DNA from: Cucumibacter marinus DSM 18995
Lineage (GTDB): Bacteria > Pseudomonadota > Alphaproteobacteria > Rhizobiales > Devosiaceae
DNA: 64,000 bases
Direction: 5' to 3'
Assembly (NCBI RefSeq): GCF_000429865.1
Contig: NZ_AUCR01000001.1
Span: 1 to 64,000 of the forward strand
Shown here: positions 50,886-61,319 of the stretch, piece after piece
How positions within the stretch are numbered: position 1 is the first letter of the stretch
How the letters are laid out: the number at the start of each line of letters is the position of its first letter
Position numbers and translations under genes: made by a program
The notes under the pieces: generated by a model
Told to the model about the DNA's origin: nothing
Seen by the model: only the letters and a program-made list of their open reading frames with translations
The model's database searches: none

Positions 50886-53239
50886 CAGGGGCGTCTCGCC
50901 TTCTTGCGGGGTTTGTTGGGGCCACCGGACCGGCTCTTGCCGCGCGCGGAAGTCTTCCCGCCCGGCCGAGCCTTGCCCGATGCTTGCCTCCGGCCGCCGC
51001 CGACCAGAGGAGTAACCCGTTCCCCTTCACTTAGTAGCTCGAAGCGCAAAGCGCCAGCCATGGGCGCTGCCTCCAATAGTCGCACTTCGACGCGATCGCC
51101 CATGCGGAAGCGCTCGCCCGAGCGCTCACCGATCATCGCCATCTCGGTTTCGACATAGCGGTAATAGTCCGTGCCCAGGGTGGAAGCCGGGATGAACCCG
51201 TCGGCACCGGTGACATCGAGCTTGACGAACAGCCCGGAGCGCGTGACCCCGGCGATGCGGCCCTTGAAGGTGTCTCCGATCCGGTCAGCGAGGAAATGCG
51301 CCATCAGGCGGTCGACCGTTTCGCGCTCGGCGGCCATGGCGCGCCGCTCGGTCATCGAAATGTGTTCACCGATGCCGGGAAGTTTCGACACCTCGCTTTC
51401 GGTGAGGCCATCGGGGCCGAGCTTGAGGGCGTGGATCAGCGCGCGGTGCACGATCAGATCGGCATAACGGCGGATCGGCGAGGTGAAGTGAGCGTAGCGG
51501 CGCAGATTGAGGCCGAAATGCCCGTAATTCTGATGGGTATATTCGGCCTGGGCCTGCGCGCGCAGCACCAGCTCGTTCACGAGGTGCGGATTGTCGGTGG
51601 AATCGGCGCGGGCCAGAATGCGGTTGAAGTGGGCCGGCTTGAGCGTCATTCCCTTGGCGAGGTTGAGCTCCAGCGATTTCAGCGTTTCGCGCAGGCCCTC
51701 GAGCTTCTGGATGCTGGGTGCATCGTGGGCGCGGTAGAGCAGGGGCACATCATGCGCTTCGAGGGTCTCGGCGGCGCAGACATTGGCCATGATCATCATT
51801 TCCTCGATCAGCCTGTGGGCATCGAGGCGGGGCGGGACGACAATGTCTTCGACAAGGCCCTTGTCGTTGAGAACGACACGGCGCTCGGGCAGGTCGAGAT
51901 CGAGCGGTTCGCGCTCGAGCCGGGCCTTGTGCATGGCGCCGTAAGCGGCCCAGAGCGGCTTGAGTACCGGTTCGAGCAGAGGACCGGTCTGATCGTCCGG
52001 ATTGCCGTCGATGGCGGCCTGAGCCTGCTGGTAGCTGAGCTTTGCCGCTGAGCGGATCACCACCCGGTGGAAGGAATGGCTTTTCTTGGCGCCCGACTTG
52101 TCGATGACCATGCGCAGGGCCATGGCCGGCCGGTTCTCGCCTTGCTTGAGTGAACACAGATCGTTCGAGATGCGTTCGGGCAGCATCGGGACGACGCGGT
52201 CGGGGAAGTAGACGGAATTGCCGCGCAGATAGGCTTCCCGGTCGAGATCCGAACCGGGCCGGACGTAATGGGCCACATCGGCAATGGCGATATAGACGAT
52301 GAAGCCGTCTTTGTTGGCCTTGTCGGTGTCGGGTTCGGCATAGACAGCGTCGTCATGGTCCTTGGCATCGGCGGGGTCGATGGTGAGGATCGGCATTTCG
52401 CGCCAGTCCTCCCGGCCCTTGAGGTCGACGGGTTCTGCAGCCTCGGCCTCCGCCAGCACATCGCCAGGGAAACGATAGGGGATCTCGAGATTGTGGATCG
52501 CGATCAGGCTGATCGCCTTCTCCGAATGCGGGTTGCCGATCACCGAGAGCACACGCGCCCGCTGGCGCATGGCACGGCCCGTGGTGGTGATCTCGACCTC
52601 GACGAGATCGCCGTCCTCGGCCTCACCCAGATCGCCGGGTGCAATCGACAGCTCACGACCCTTGCGCTCGACCGGCACCAGCCGCGCGCCTTCGCGCGCC
52701 GTGCGGACGATGCCGATAATCGCACGGCGGGGCCGGTCGATGATCTTCATGGCCCGGCCGACATAATCGGGCACTTCGCCATCGCCACGTTCGATACGGG
52801 CGAGAATGCGATTACCGGGACCGGGCACCACGCGGGCGCGTTTGGGCGTCTCGATGCGGACGCGGGGCCGTTCGCCGTCTTCCTCATCCCATTTTGCGGG
52901 ATAGGCGATCAGATTGTCGGGATCGGCGTCGGTGGGGATATCGAGCACGGTGACCGACGGCAGTTCGGCGGCGCGGCGAACGGTCTTGCGGCTGCGGGAC
53001 AGAAGCCCCTCGCGCTCCATCTCGCGCAGCAGGGCCTTGAACGGTGCCCGGGCGTCGCCCTTGATGCCAAAGGCGCGGGTCAGTTCGCGCTTGTTGCCGC
53101 GATCGGGATGCTCGGCCAGGAAAGCCAGCACATCGCCCTTGTCGGGCAGGGCGCTTTTGCCGGCGCCCGGACGCCCCCGCCGAACGCGCCGTTGCTCGGG
53201 GGACTGGCGGGCACTATCCGGCCGTGATTTGCGTGCCAA
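50885..53239 (-). CDS. rnr: Ribonuclease R
   Basis: 784 residues from a TTG that directly follows the topA stop (TAATTG). The order is a helical N-domain (about 25-100), cold-shock domains, the RNB catalytic domain with DPADAKDHDDAVYAEPD, and an S1 domain (GDTFKGRIAGVTRSGLFVKL); a basic Gly/Arg-rich tail ends the protein. It is the 3'-5' exonuclease that degrades structured RNA and helps rRNA quality control. Confidence 0.95.
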   Translation of the reverse strand: MARKSRPDSARQSPEQRRVRRGRPGAGKSALPDKGDVLAFLAEHPDRGNKRELTRAFGIKGDARAPFKALLREMEREGLLSRSRKTVRRAAELPSVTVLDIPTDADPDNLIAYPAKWDEEDGERPRVRIETPKRARVVPGPGNRILARIERGDGEVPDYVGRAMKIIDRPRRAIIGIVRTAREGARLVPVERKGRELSIAPGDLGEAEDGDLVEVEITTTGRAMRQRARVLSVIGNPHSEKAISLIAIHNLEIPYRFPGDVLAEAEAAEPVDLKGREDWREMPILTIDPADAKDHDDAVYAEPDTDKANKDGFIVYIAIADVAHYVRPGSDLDREAYLRGNSVYFPDRVVPMLPERISNDLCSLKQGENRPAMALRMVIDKSGAKKSHSFHRVVIRSAAKLSYQQAQAAIDGNPDDQTGPLLEPVLKPLWAAYGAMHKARLEREPLDLDLPERRVVLNDKGLVEDIVVPPRLDAHRLIEEMMIMANVCAAETLEAHDVPLLYRAHDAPSIQKLEGLRETLKSLELNLAKGMTLKPAHFNRILARADSTDNPHLVNELVLRAQAQAEYTHQNYGHFGLNLRRYAHFTSPIRRYADLIVHRALIHALKLGPDGLTESEVSKLPGIGEHISMTERRAMAAERETVDRLMAHFLADRIGDTFKGRIAGVTRSGLFVKLDVTGADGFIPASTLGTDYYRYVETEMAMIGERSGERFRMGDRVEVRLLEAAPMAGALRFELLSEGERVTPLVGGGRRQASGKARPGGKTSARGKSRSGGPNKPRKKARRP

Positions 53240-55843
53240 TTAGCTGCCTGCCTCTGCGCCCGATTTGGCGCTCTTTTTCGGCGCGGCTTTCTTCTTGGCA
53301 GTGGTCTTCTTGGTGGCAGTTTTTTTCGCCGCGGCCTTCTTCCGTCCGCCACCCTTGGCGGCCTTGGCCGCGATCAGTTCGAGCGCCTTTTCCATGGTCA
53401 CGTCCTCGGGCTTGAGGTCGCGGGGCAGGGTGGCGTTGATCTTGGCGTGATTGACGTAAGGCCCGTAGCGGCCGTCACGCACGGTGATCTCGCCACCATC
53501 GGGATGGTCGCCGAGCTTGTTGAGAACGGTCGCCGCAGCGCGGCCACGTCCTCCACCGGCGGCCTTGGCGGCCAGAAGATCGACGGCGCGGTTGATGCCC
53601 ACCGTGAACACTTCCTCGACATCCGGCAGGTTCGCATATTTGCCGTCATGCAGCACGAAGGGGCCATAGCGCCCGATGCCCGCCGAGATCGGCTTGCCGG
53701 ATTCGGGGTGGTTGCCGATCTCGCGCGGCAGGTTGATCAGCCGCAGCGCCTTTTCGAGATCGATCAGATCGACATCCCAGCCCTTGGGGATCGAGCCGCG
53801 CTTGGCTTCCTTGCCTTCGCCGCGCTGCACATAGGGGCCGAACCGCCCGGTGCGGACGGTGACTTCTTCGCCGGTCTCCGGGTCTACGCCGAGTTCCCGC
53901 GGGCCGGTATTGGCTGAAGCCTCGCCGGTCGCGCTTTCGGCAAGCTGGCGTGTGTAATTGCAATCGGGATAGTTCGAGCAGCCGATGAAGGCGCCGTAGC
54001 GCCCGACCTTCAGGCTCAGCTGCCCGGACTTGCAATTCGGGCATTCGCGCGGATCACCGCCATCTTCGCGTGCCGGGAAGATATGATCGCCCAGGAGCGC
54101 GTTGAGGGCGTCGAGGACCTCGGAGACGCGCAGATCCTTGATCTCGGTCGCATGGGCCGAGAAATCCTTCCAGAACTGGCGCAACACATCCTTGTAATCC
54201 GCGTTGCCCGCCGAGATCTCGTCGAGCTGTTCTTCCAGGCTCGCCGTGAAGTCGTATTCGACATAGCGGGTGAAGAAGGACTGGAGGAACGCCGTGACCA
54301 GCCGGCCCCGGTCCTCGGGGATCAGTGTGCGCTTTTCGAGCCGCACATAGTCGCGGTCCTTGAGCACCGACAGGGTTGCCGCATAGGTCGAAGGCCGGCC
54401 AATCCCGAGCTCTTCCATGCGCTTGATGAGGCTCGCCTCGTTGAAGCGCGGGGGCGGCTGGGTGAAATGCTGATCGATCGTGCAGTCCGTGATCGCCGGG
54501 GTGTCGCCTTCGGCGAGCGGCGGCAGCTCGCGGTCCGCCTCGTCTTCCTTGGACTTGGCGGTCGCATAAAGCGCCAGGAAGCCATCGAACGTGGTGACCG
54601 CGCCGGTCGCGCGCAGGGTGATCGGGCGATCCGCACCTTCAAGTGCGAGATCGGCGGTCGTGCGCTCGATCTCGGCGGCGCGCATCTGGGAGGCCATGGT
54701 ACGCTTCCAGATCAGTTCATAGAGCTTGAGCTGATCGGGCTCGAGATGGCTGAGATTCTTCGGATTGCGCGACAGGTCGGTCGGACGGATGGCCTCGTGG
54801 GCTTCCTGCGCGTTCTTAGCCTTGGTCTGATAGATGCGGGCTTTCTCGGGCAGGTAGTTGTCGCCAAACTGCTTTCCGATCTGGCGGCGGGTGGCATCGA
54901 TCGCCTCAGGCGCCATCTGCACGCCGTCAGTACGCATATAGGTGATCAGACCAACAGTCTCGCCCGCGATATTCACGCCTTCATAGAGCCTTTGGGCCAC
55001 CTGCATGGTGCGCGAGGGCGAAAAGCCGAGACGGCTCGAGGCGTCCTGCTGCAGGGTCGAGGTCGTGAAAGGCGGATAGGGGTTGCGCTTGGTCGGCTTC
55101 TTTTCGAGCGAGGTAATGCGCACCGTGCCACCCTTGATCGCGGCGCGGATGGCGGCCGCATCGGCCTCGGTCTTGATCGCGAGCTTGTCGACGGTCTTGC
55201 CGTCGAGCGCATAGAGCCGCGCCTCGAAATCCTTGCCGCCCTGGGTCAGCGCGGTTGTGATCGACCAGTATTCCTCAGCCTTGAAGCGTTCGATTTCCTC
55301 TTCACGCTCACAGACGAGACGAAGCGCGACCGATTGCACGCGACCCGCCGAGCGCGAGCCGGGCAGCTTGCGCCAAAGGATCGGGGAAAGGGTAAAGCCC
55401 ACAAGATAGTCAAGGGCGCGACGGGCGAGATAAGCTTCGACCAGCGGCTCATCGATATCGCGCGGATGCGCCATCGCCTCGGTCACGGCCTGCTTGGTGA
55501 TGGCGTTGAACACCACCCGGCGGACGGGCTTGTCCTTGATCGCCTTCTTCTCGCGCAGCACGTCGAGAACGTGCCAGGAAATCGCTTCCCCTTCGCGATC
55601 CGGGTCAGTTGCGAGGATCAGTTCATCGGCACCCTTGAGGGCCTTGGCGATGTCGGACAGGCGCTTTTTAGAGTCCTTGTCGACTTCCCAATGCATCGCA
55701 AAATCCGAGTCGGGTTCGACCGAACCGTCCTTCGAGGGCAAATCCCGAACATGCCCGAAGGAGGCCAGGACCTCGAAGTCCTTGCCCAGATATTTGTTTA
55801 TTGTCTTGGCCTTAGCCGGGCTTTCGACAATGACGACTTTCAT
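53240..55843 (-). CDS. topA: DNA topoisomerase I
   Basis: 867 residues from the ATG at 55843; an upstream frame to 55909 was not used. The Toprim start is MKVVIVESPAKAKTINKYLG (catalytic Glu) with LATDPDREGEAISWH; the active-site Tyr is in VGLITYMRTDG. The C-terminal half has one clear zinc motif (ECPNCKSGQLSLKVG with GCSNYPDC), several GRYGPFV repeats and a Lys/Ala tail. It relaxes negative supercoils. Confidence 0.97.
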   Translation of the reverse strand: MKVVIVESPAKAKTINKYLGKDFEVLASFGHVRDLPSKDGSVEPDSDFAMHWEVDKDSKKRLSDIAKALKGADELILATDPDREGEAISWHVLDVLREKKAIKDKPVRRVVFNAITKQAVTEAMAHPRDIDEPLVEAYLARRALDYLVGFTLSPILWRKLPGSRSAGRVQSVALRLVCEREEEIERFKAEEYWSITTALTQGGKDFEARLYALDGKTVDKLAIKTEADAAAIRAAIKGGTVRITSLEKKPTKRNPYPPFTTSTLQQDASSRLGFSPSRTMQVAQRLYEGVNIAGETVGLITYMRTDGVQMAPEAIDATRRQIGKQFGDNYLPEKARIYQTKAKNAQEAHEAIRPTDLSRNPKNLSHLEPDQLKLYELIWKRTMASQMRAAEIERTTADLALEGADRPITLRATGAVTTFDGFLALYATAKSKEDEADRELPPLAEGDTPAITDCTIDQHFTQPPPRFNEASLIKRMEELGIGRPSTYAATLSVLKDRDYVRLEKRTLIPEDRGRLVTAFLQSFFTRYVEYDFTASLEEQLDEISAGNADYKDVLRQFWKDFSAHATEIKDLRVSEVLDALNALLGDHIFPAREDGGDPRECPNCKSGQLSLKVGRYGAFIGCSNYPDCNYTRQLAESATGEASANTGPRELGVDPETGEEVTVRTGRFGPYVQRGEGKEAKRGSIPKGWDVDLIDLEKALRLINLPREIGNHPESGKPISAGIGRYGPFVLHDGKYANLPDVEEVFTVGINRAVDLLAAKAAGGGRGRAAATVLNKLGDHPDGGEITVRDGRYGPYVNHAKINATLPRDLKPEDVTMEKALELIAAKAAKGGGRKKAAAKKTATKKTTAKKKAAPKKSAKSGAEAGS

Positions 55844-55963
55844 GGGAACCCTTTCGATACGCACGGGGCGGAGCGGGCGCAAGATGGTGAGACACCCAGG
55901 CTTTGTCAATCGCGCTTGGTCAACCGAGAGGGATAAGGCGCCGAAGTATCGGGTGCTTTGACG

Positions 55964-57097
55964 TCAGCCGGTGAGGGCAACGCGCTGGCCGCCAGAGCGT
56001 TCGATTCGGCCTGCGATTTCGAGTTCGAGCAGGATGATTTGGACCTGTGGTGCTGTCAGCCCGGTGGCGGCGACCAGCTCGTCGATCCCGACCGGGGTCG
56101 GGCTGAGCGCGGCAACCAGCCGGGCACGGTCGTCGTCGGTCGCGTCGGCACCGCTGAGATCGATGTCCTCGTCGTCGGGCTCACCGGCAAAGAGGTCGGA
56201 CGGTGGTCGGTCGCCTGACCGGAGCACGTCAATCACATCTTCGGCATTGCGGGTCAGGGTGGCGCCGTCCCGGATGAGATCATTGACACCAGCGGCACGC
56301 GGGTCGAGTGGCGAACCGGGGACGGCGAAGACCTCCCGATTCTGCTCCAGAGCCATTCGGGCGGTGATCAGTGAGCCTGAGCGCTTGGCTGCCTCGACGA
56401 TCACGACCCCGGCGGAGACCCCGGAAATCAAACGATTGCGGCGAGGGAAATCGCGGGCCCGCGGCTCATGTCCCATCGGCATTTCGGAGATCAGGGCGCC
56501 GCCCTGATCGGCGATAGCTTCCGCGAGTCCCATGTTCTCCGCCGGGTATATATGGTCCAGTCCGCCGGCGAGCATGGCGATGGTGCCGGTTTGCAGGGAG
56601 CCGTGATGAGCTGCAGTGTCGATGCCGCGAGCTAGGCCCGAGGCAATGACATAACCGGCATTGCCCAGACCGGCTGCGATCTGGCTGGCGAAGCTGAACC
56701 CGGCGGCAGATGCATTCCGGGCGCCGACGATCGCCACCGCCTCCCGGGTCAACACCGCCGTGTCGCCGAGCACGGCAATCAGGGGTGGCGGGCCGTGGAT
56801 GTGGCGCAGCAGCGGGGGATAGTGCGCCTCGCCCATGCCGATGAAGCGCCCGCCGAGCGCTTCGAGCGCTTCCATCTCCGCCGAGATTTCGTCAGCCGCC
56901 GGTATTCGGGGCGTCTTGCGGGCACCGCCCTTGGTGGCGATGTGGGGCAAAGCGTCGAGGGCCGCATCGGCCGAACCGAATCGATTGATGAGCCGTCGAA
57001 AGGTGCTGGGCCCAATATTCTCCGTACGGATAAGCCGCAGCCAATCGAAGATTTGTGAGTTGGTGAGTGCGCCGGGGAGCCCCTGGCGCTCGCCCAT
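55964..57097 (-). CDS. dprA: DNA processing protein DprA
   Basis: 377 residues. A SAM-like N-domain (about 10-75) precedes the Rossmann fold: YPPLLRHIHGPPPLIAVLGD, AVAIVGARNASAAGFSFA, VIASGLARGIDTAAHHGSL and VFAVPGSPLDPRAAGVNDLI are the DprA signatures. A winged-helix-like C-domain closes it. DprA loads RecA on incoming single-stranded DNA in transformation. It is four bases downstream of plsY. Confidence 0.95.
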   Translation of the reverse strand: MGERQGLPGALTNSQIFDWLRLIRTENIGPSTFRRLINRFGSADAALDALPHIATKGGARKTPRIPAADEISAEMEALEALGGRFIGMGEAHYPPLLRHIHGPPPLIAVLGDTAVLTREAVAIVGARNASAAGFSFASQIAAGLGNAGYVIASGLARGIDTAAHHGSLQTGTIAMLAGGLDHIYPAENMGLAEAIADQGGALISEMPMGHEPRARDFPRRNRLISGVSAGVVIVEAAKRSGSLITARMALEQNREVFAVPGSPLDPRAAGVNDLIRDGATLTRNAEDVIDVLRSGDRPPSDLFAGEPDDEDIDLSGADATDDDRARLVAALSPTPVGIDELVAATGLTAPQVQIILLELEIAGRIERSGGQRVALTG

Positions 57098-57100
57098 GGA

Positions 57101-57712
57101 TCAGGCGCCGCTTTCGGACTGTTTGCCCTTGTCACCGATTTTTGTCTCGGTGCCCTCCATCAGCCGCATGATATTGGGGACGTGCTTGTAGAACAGCACA
57201 AGGGTCATGCAGGCCGCGGTGAAGGAGAGAAGGGGCGTATCCCAGATCCAGGCGAAAACGGGAGCCGATGCCGCTGCGATAAGAGCCGCAAGCGACGAGT
57301 AGCGCCGGATCACCGCAATGATGATCCACACGACGCAGAACAGAAGGCCGACGATCCAGTTGAGGGCCAGCATCACCCCGATATAGGTGGCGACGCCCTT
57401 GCCGCCCTTGAAGCCGAGCCAGACCGGAAAGCAATGGCCAAGAAAGGCCGCGACCCCGGCGATCACGGCGGCTTCACTGCCAAAGAAATAGCGAACTGCG
57501 AGCACGGCGACAGCGCCTTTGCCGGCGTCACCGATCAGGGTAAGGGCGGCGAGTTCGCGCCTGCCCGTGCGGAGTACATTCGTGGTGCCGATATTGCCCG
57601 AGCCGATGTTGCGCACATCGCCCAGGCCGGCCATGCGGGTGATCAGCAGGCCGAAAGGGATCGAACCGAGCAAATAGCCGATGATCAGGGCGGCGGGGTA
57701 TTCGATCAGCAC
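57101..57712 (-). CDS. plsY: Acyl-phosphate glycerol-3-phosphate acyltransferase
   Basis: 203 residues with about six membrane segments, GTG start preceded by AAGGAG. The three PlsY motifs are visible: YLLGSIPFGLL, GSGNIGTTNVLRTG and GFKGGKGVATYIGVML. It transfers the acyl group from acyl-phosphate (made by PlsX) to glycerol-3-phosphate, starting phospholipid synthesis. It lies between pyrC and dprA. Confidence 0.95.
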   Translation of the reverse strand: MLIEYPAALIIGYLLGSIPFGLLITRMAGLGDVRNIGSGNIGTTNVLRTGRRELAALTLIGDAGKGAVAVLAVRYFFGSEAAVIAGVAAFLGHCFPVWLGFKGGKGVATYIGVMLALNWIVGLLFCVVWIIIAVIRRYSSLAALIAAASAPVFAWIWDTPLLSFTAACMTLVLFYKHVPNIMRLMEGTETKIGDKGKQSESGA

Positions 57713-57738
57713 AGGGTTCTCCTTTTAGGGTCCGGACC

Positions 57739-59025
57739 CTAAGAGGCGTCAGCATAAACGGTTTTGCCGCCAACGAAAGTCATCACGACCTTGCCGGTCA
57801 TGCGGGCACCTTCGAAGGTGGTATTGCGGGCGCGGGAGCGGATTTCGGTCTCGCGTACCAGCCAGGGCTTGTCGAGATCGATCAGCACCAGATCGGCCGG
57901 GGAGCCTTTGGCGAGGCTGCCGGCCTCGATGCCGATCAGGCTGGCCGGATTGATGGTCAGCGCCTTCAAAACGGTCATCAACGGCACCGTGCCGTCATGG
58001 ACGATGCGCAAGGCCGCGGCGAGTAGCGTTTCAAGCCCGATAGCCCCGTCTGCGGCCTCGGCGAAGGGCCGCCGCTTCATCTCGGTGTCCTGCGGATCGT
58101 GGTCGGAATGCAGGATCGAAATCGTGCCGTCTGCGAGGGCGTCGACAATCGCCTGACGGTCGTTTTCATGCCTCAGCGGGGGCGAGAGTTTGAAGAAGGT
58201 CCGGTAGGGGCCAATATCATTCTCATTGAGCGATAATGAGTTGATCGAAACACCTGCCGAAATGGTTGAGCAACTCTCCCTTGAGAACCTGATGAGGTCA
58301 GCGCTCCGGGCGGTCGAGATCTGGGCTGCGTGATACCGGGCGCCGGTCTTCTCGGCGAGCTGCAAGTCGCGCGCGAGCGGGATCGTCTCTGCCTCTCTGG
58401 GAATGCCACGCAGGCCGCGCAGAGTGGCCACCGCGCCCTCATTCATCACTCCGTCCGCGCCAAGACTTGCCTCATAGGGCAGGTGAATGAGCGGCATGCC
58501 GAAATTGCGGGCATAGAGCATGGCTGCCTGGATGACTGCAGCGTTGGCGATGGATTTGCGGCCTTCGGCAAAGGCGCGAGCGCCGGCCGATTTCAACAGC
58601 CCGAACTCGGTGATCTCATTGCCTTCGAGGCCCTTGGTGATCGCAGCGGCGGGATAGATGCGGGCTGGATAATCGCGCGCTCGGTCGAGGATATAATTGA
58701 CCAGAGCCGGGCTATCGATGACCGGTTCGGTGTCCGGCATAACCAACATGGAGGTGACGCCCCCAGCGGCGGCCGCTTCGGCAGCGCTCTGAAGCGTTTC
58801 GCGGAATTCATGGCCCGGTTCGCCGGTGAACACCCGAAGATCGACGAGGCCGGGCGCCAGCACCTTGCCCTTGGCGTCGATGCGCTGTGCGCCATCGGGT
58901 GCGCCGGGTGCAGCGCCTGCGGCAGTCTCAGTAATGACTCCGTTCTCGACCAGCAGGGCGCCCTTTTCGTCCCGGTCCGTTGCCGGGTCCATCAGGCGGG
59001 CATTCTCGATGACAAGCGCGGTCAT
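57739..59025 (-). CDS. pyrC: Dihydroorotase-like protein, metal ligands lost
   Basis: 428 residues of the type I dihydroorotase fold, but the catalytic site is gone. The usual D-x-H-x-H after GLV reads D62-L-R64-V-F66 ([13 protein letters not shown]); the HCED segment reads HLPYEAS; the later HISTA histidine is Gln ([10 protein letters not shown]); ATDHAPH reads HSDHDPQ. Such inactive homologues are known to hold aspartate transcarbamoylase together (Pseudomonas PyrC'). The overlap with pyrB (ATGA) supports that structural role. A catalytic dihydroorotase should exist elsewhere. Confidence 0.9.
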   Translation of the reverse strand: MTALVIENARLMDPATDRDEKGALLVENGVITETAAGAAPGAPDGAQRIDAKGKVLAPGLVDLRVFTGEPGHEFRETLQSAAEAAAAGGVTSMLVMPDTEPVIDSPALVNYILDRARDYPARIYPAAAITKGLEGNEITEFGLLKSAGARAFAEGRKSIANAAVIQAAMLYARNFGMPLIHLPYEASLGADGVMNEGAVATLRGLRGIPREAETIPLARDLQLAEKTGARYHAAQISTARSADLIRFSRESCSTISAGVSINSLSLNENDIGPYRTFFKLSPPLRHENDRQAIVDALADGTISILHSDHDPQDTEMKRRPFAEAADGAIGLETLLAAALRIVHDGTVPLMTVLKALTINPASLIGIEAGSLAKGSPADLVLIDLDKPWLVRETEIRSRARNTTFEGARMTGKVVMTFVGGKTVYADAS

Positions 59026-60005
59026 TGGTTCCCCTGCGACAGAAGCGTTTCCATCACGGCCATGCGCACGGCGACACCCATCTCGACCTGTTCTTCAATG
59101 ACCGAGGCCGGGCAATCTGCGACCAGCGGGTCGATCTCGACACCGCGGTTCATCGGGCCGGGATGCATGACAATGGCGTCCGGTGCGGCGAGGGCGAGCT
59201 TTTTCTCGTCGAGACCGTAAAACTGGTAGTATTCGCGCACCGACGGGATCAGCTTGCCATGGGCGCGTTCGTTCTGAATGCGCAGCATCATCACCACATC
59301 TGCGCCTTTGAGGCCCTCTTCCATGTCGGTGAAGACCTCGGTGGCGAGCAGCTCGATGCCAGGGGGCAGCATGGTGGCCGGGGCGATGACCCGGGTGCGG
59401 GCCTGCATCTGACCGAGCAGGATGAGGTTGGAGCGCGCGACGCGCGAATTGGCAATGTCGCCACAAATGGCGACCGTCAGGCCATTGAGCCGGTTCTTGT
59501 GGCGGCGGATGGTGAGGGCGTCGAGCAGTGCCTGGGTCGGGTGCTCATGGGCGCCGTCGCCTGCATTGATGACCGAGCAGCCGACTTTCTGGCTCAACAG
59601 CTCGACCGCGCCTGCCGCCGAATGGCGAATGACGATCACATCGGGCTGCATGGCATTGAGCGTTGCTGCCGTGTCGATCAGGGTCTCGCCCTTGGAAATC
59701 GAGGAAGATTTTACCGCCATGTTCATGACATCGGCGCTCAGCCGCTTGCCGGCGAGCTCGAAACTGGCCTGGGTGCGGGTCGAATTCTCGAAAAACAGGT
59801 TGATCTGGGTGCGGCCCTTGAGCGTTGCGCGCTTCTTGTTGGGCTGGCGGGAGACCTCGACCATGCGCTCGGAATAATCGAGCAGGGCGGTGATCTCGAC
59901 CGGATCGAGATCGGCAATGCCGAGAAGGTGTCGATGGCGGAAAGGCGGAGGAGAACCGGCTTCGCCGGTTGTCGGTGTGGCGGACTGGGTTGTCGGCTCG
60001 GCCAT
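59022..60005 (-). CDS. pyrB: Aspartate carbamoyltransferase catalytic subunit
   Basis: 327 residues from the ATG at 60005; a frame to 60200 has no ribosome-binding site. The carbamoyl-phosphate motif [20 protein letters not shown] is intact, as are [17 protein letters not shown] and [14 protein letters not shown]. It joins aspartate and carbamoyl phosphate in pyrimidine synthesis. It overlaps the dihydroorotase-like gene by four bases, as expected if the two form one complex. Confidence 0.97.
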   Translation of the reverse strand: MAEPTTQSATPTTGEAGSPPPFRHRHLLGIADLDPVEITALLDYSERMVEVSRQPNKKRATLKGRTQINLFFENSTRTQASFELAGKRLSADVMNMAVKSSSISKGETLIDTAATLNAMQPDVIVIRHSAAGAVELLSQKVGCSVINAGDGAHEHPTQALLDALTIRRHKNRLNGLTVAICGDIANSRVARSNLILLGQMQARTRVIAPATMLPPGIELLATEVFTDMEEGLKGADVVMMLRIQNERAHGKLIPSVREYYQFYGLDEKKLALAAPDAIVMHPGPMNRGVEIDPLVADCPASVIEEQVEMGVAVRMAVMETLLSQGNQ

Positions 60006-60108
60006 ATCTCTGTCTCGCTGGGACTGGCGGTGCGTACCGCAAGCGGGGCATACCATCAAGTCCCCAGCAGGGTTTCCCCTGCTATTCGGATCGCCAAGGT
60101 TAAAGGGG

Positions 60109-60585
60109 TCAGCTTGCCCGGTGCGAGCGCAGGCGGTCGAGCGCGCCCTGCAGGATGTAGCTGGCGGCCAGTTTGTCGACAATCTCGGCGCGTCGGGCAC
60201 GGCTCATATCCGCCTCGAGCATTGTGCGGGTCACCGCATGGGTTGAAAGGCGCTCGTCCCAGTAGGCGATGGGCAGATCGGTAAGCCTTTGGAGATTGCG
60301 GGCAAAGGCCCGTGTCGACTGGGCGCGAGGGCCTTCGGTGCCGTCCATATTGAGGGGCAGGCCCAAGACGATTCCCACGGCATCGTGCTTCGCGGCCAGG
60401 GCCAGCAGGGCCTCGGCATCCTTGGTGAACTTCTTGCGGGCGATGGTCTCCACCGGGGTGGCCGACATGTGCAGGGAGTCGGACACCGCAACCCCGATGG
60501 TCTTAGTGCCGAGATCGAGGCCCAGCAATCTGCCGACATTGGGCAGAATGGACGCGATGTCGTTTTCTGGCGTTGTCTCGGGCAC
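60109..60585 (-). CDS. ruvX: Putative pre-16S rRNA nuclease / Holliday junction resolvase-like RuvX
   Basis: 158 residues, GTG start. The RNase H-like fold starts [19 protein letters not shown], with later motifs [20 protein letters not shown] and [16 protein letters not shown] that carry the remaining acidic residues. YqgF/RuvX matures the 16S rRNA 5' end in E. coli. It diverges from the gene at 60684. Confidence 0.94.
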   Translation of the reverse strand: MPETTPENDIASILPNVGRLLGLDLGTKTIGVAVSDSLHMSATPVETIARKKFTKDAEALLALAAKHDAVGIVLGLPLNMDGTEGPRAQSTRAFARNLQRLTDLPIAYWDERLSTHAVTRTMLEADMSRARRAEIVDKLAASYILQGALDRLRSHRAS

Positions 60586-60683
60586 GGTGCACCTGCATAT
60601 GGAGCTGATGACGCGCTATAGCGTGAAGCAGTGATATTGACTAGCGGCCCGCTGATCGAGACCGATTTGGCCGGAGATGTGAG

Positions 60684-61199
60684 ATGAGACTGACATGGTT
60701 TGGCGGCGCCGCGTTTCGCCTTCAATATGGCGGGTCGGTCCTGCTGGTGGCACCGGGTTCGGCTACGATGGCAATCGATGCGGCCGAGCTGCGCGCCGGC
60801 GTGGATCGCGAACTGGCTTTTGATGGCGAAGGAGCACCCCTGCCTTTCGCGGCTGAGGAGTGGCGCCCGTTGGCCCGACGCTCGCCATTGTCCGAAAACA
60901 ATCAAAGCGAAATGCGGGTTGGGCTAGATGGCGGCGACACGCTGGTTCTCGAGGCGGAAGGCGAGGGCAGTTTGATCCTTTGCCGGGGAAAGGCACTGCC
61001 TGATCTGCCGGGCGGATTGGTGGCGAATGCAACGCTGGTGTTGACCCATCCCGAGGTCCAACCTTCGAAGGGGGTCTGGCCACGGCGGGTTCTGCTGGCC
61101 ATCGAGGCAGGCGGCGAAGGCGCCTGGGACCGGCTTGTGGCGGGCCTGCCGGGTGTGCCTTTGCAGATGCTCGACCCGGGAATGGCGGTCGAATTCTGA
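60684..61199 (+). CDS. Degenerate UlaG-like metallo-hydrolase homologue
   Basis: 171 residues. The start MRLTWFGGAAFRLQYGGSV follows the first strands of UlaG-type metallo-beta-lactamase proteins (usually TWxGHAxFRxE...IDP), but the histidine and IDP are replaced, and no HxHxDH occurs anywhere. It is shorter than active family members. It is probably a pseudo-enzyme kept in the ruvX-gatC neighbourhood. Function unknown. Confidence 0.65.
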   Translation: MRLTWFGGAAFRLQYGGSVLLVAPGSATMAIDAAELRAGVDRELAFDGEGAPLPFAAEEWRPLARRSPLSENNQSEMRVGLDGGDTLVLEAEGEGSLILCRGKALPDLPGGLVANATLVLTHPEVQPSKGVWPRRVLLAIEAGGEGAWDRLVAGLPGVPLQMLDPGMAVEF

Positions 61200-61319
61200 C
61201 AGGGCGCGGCGCGGGGGCCCAACCCTGCATGTTGGCAAGGCAGGCGGGGCAGTTGTCAGGCCCGTTCGGCGTTGCTAAAAGCGCGGCTTGTTCTGAAGCA
61301 TTCAGCAGGAGCGCTGATT

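Noticed and set aside
54083-55936. A 617-codon open frame antisense to topA
   Set aside because: It lies wholly across topA, which has intact catalytic motifs. The frame is open because of high GC at third codon positions, and its product shows only mirror-image composition with no family.
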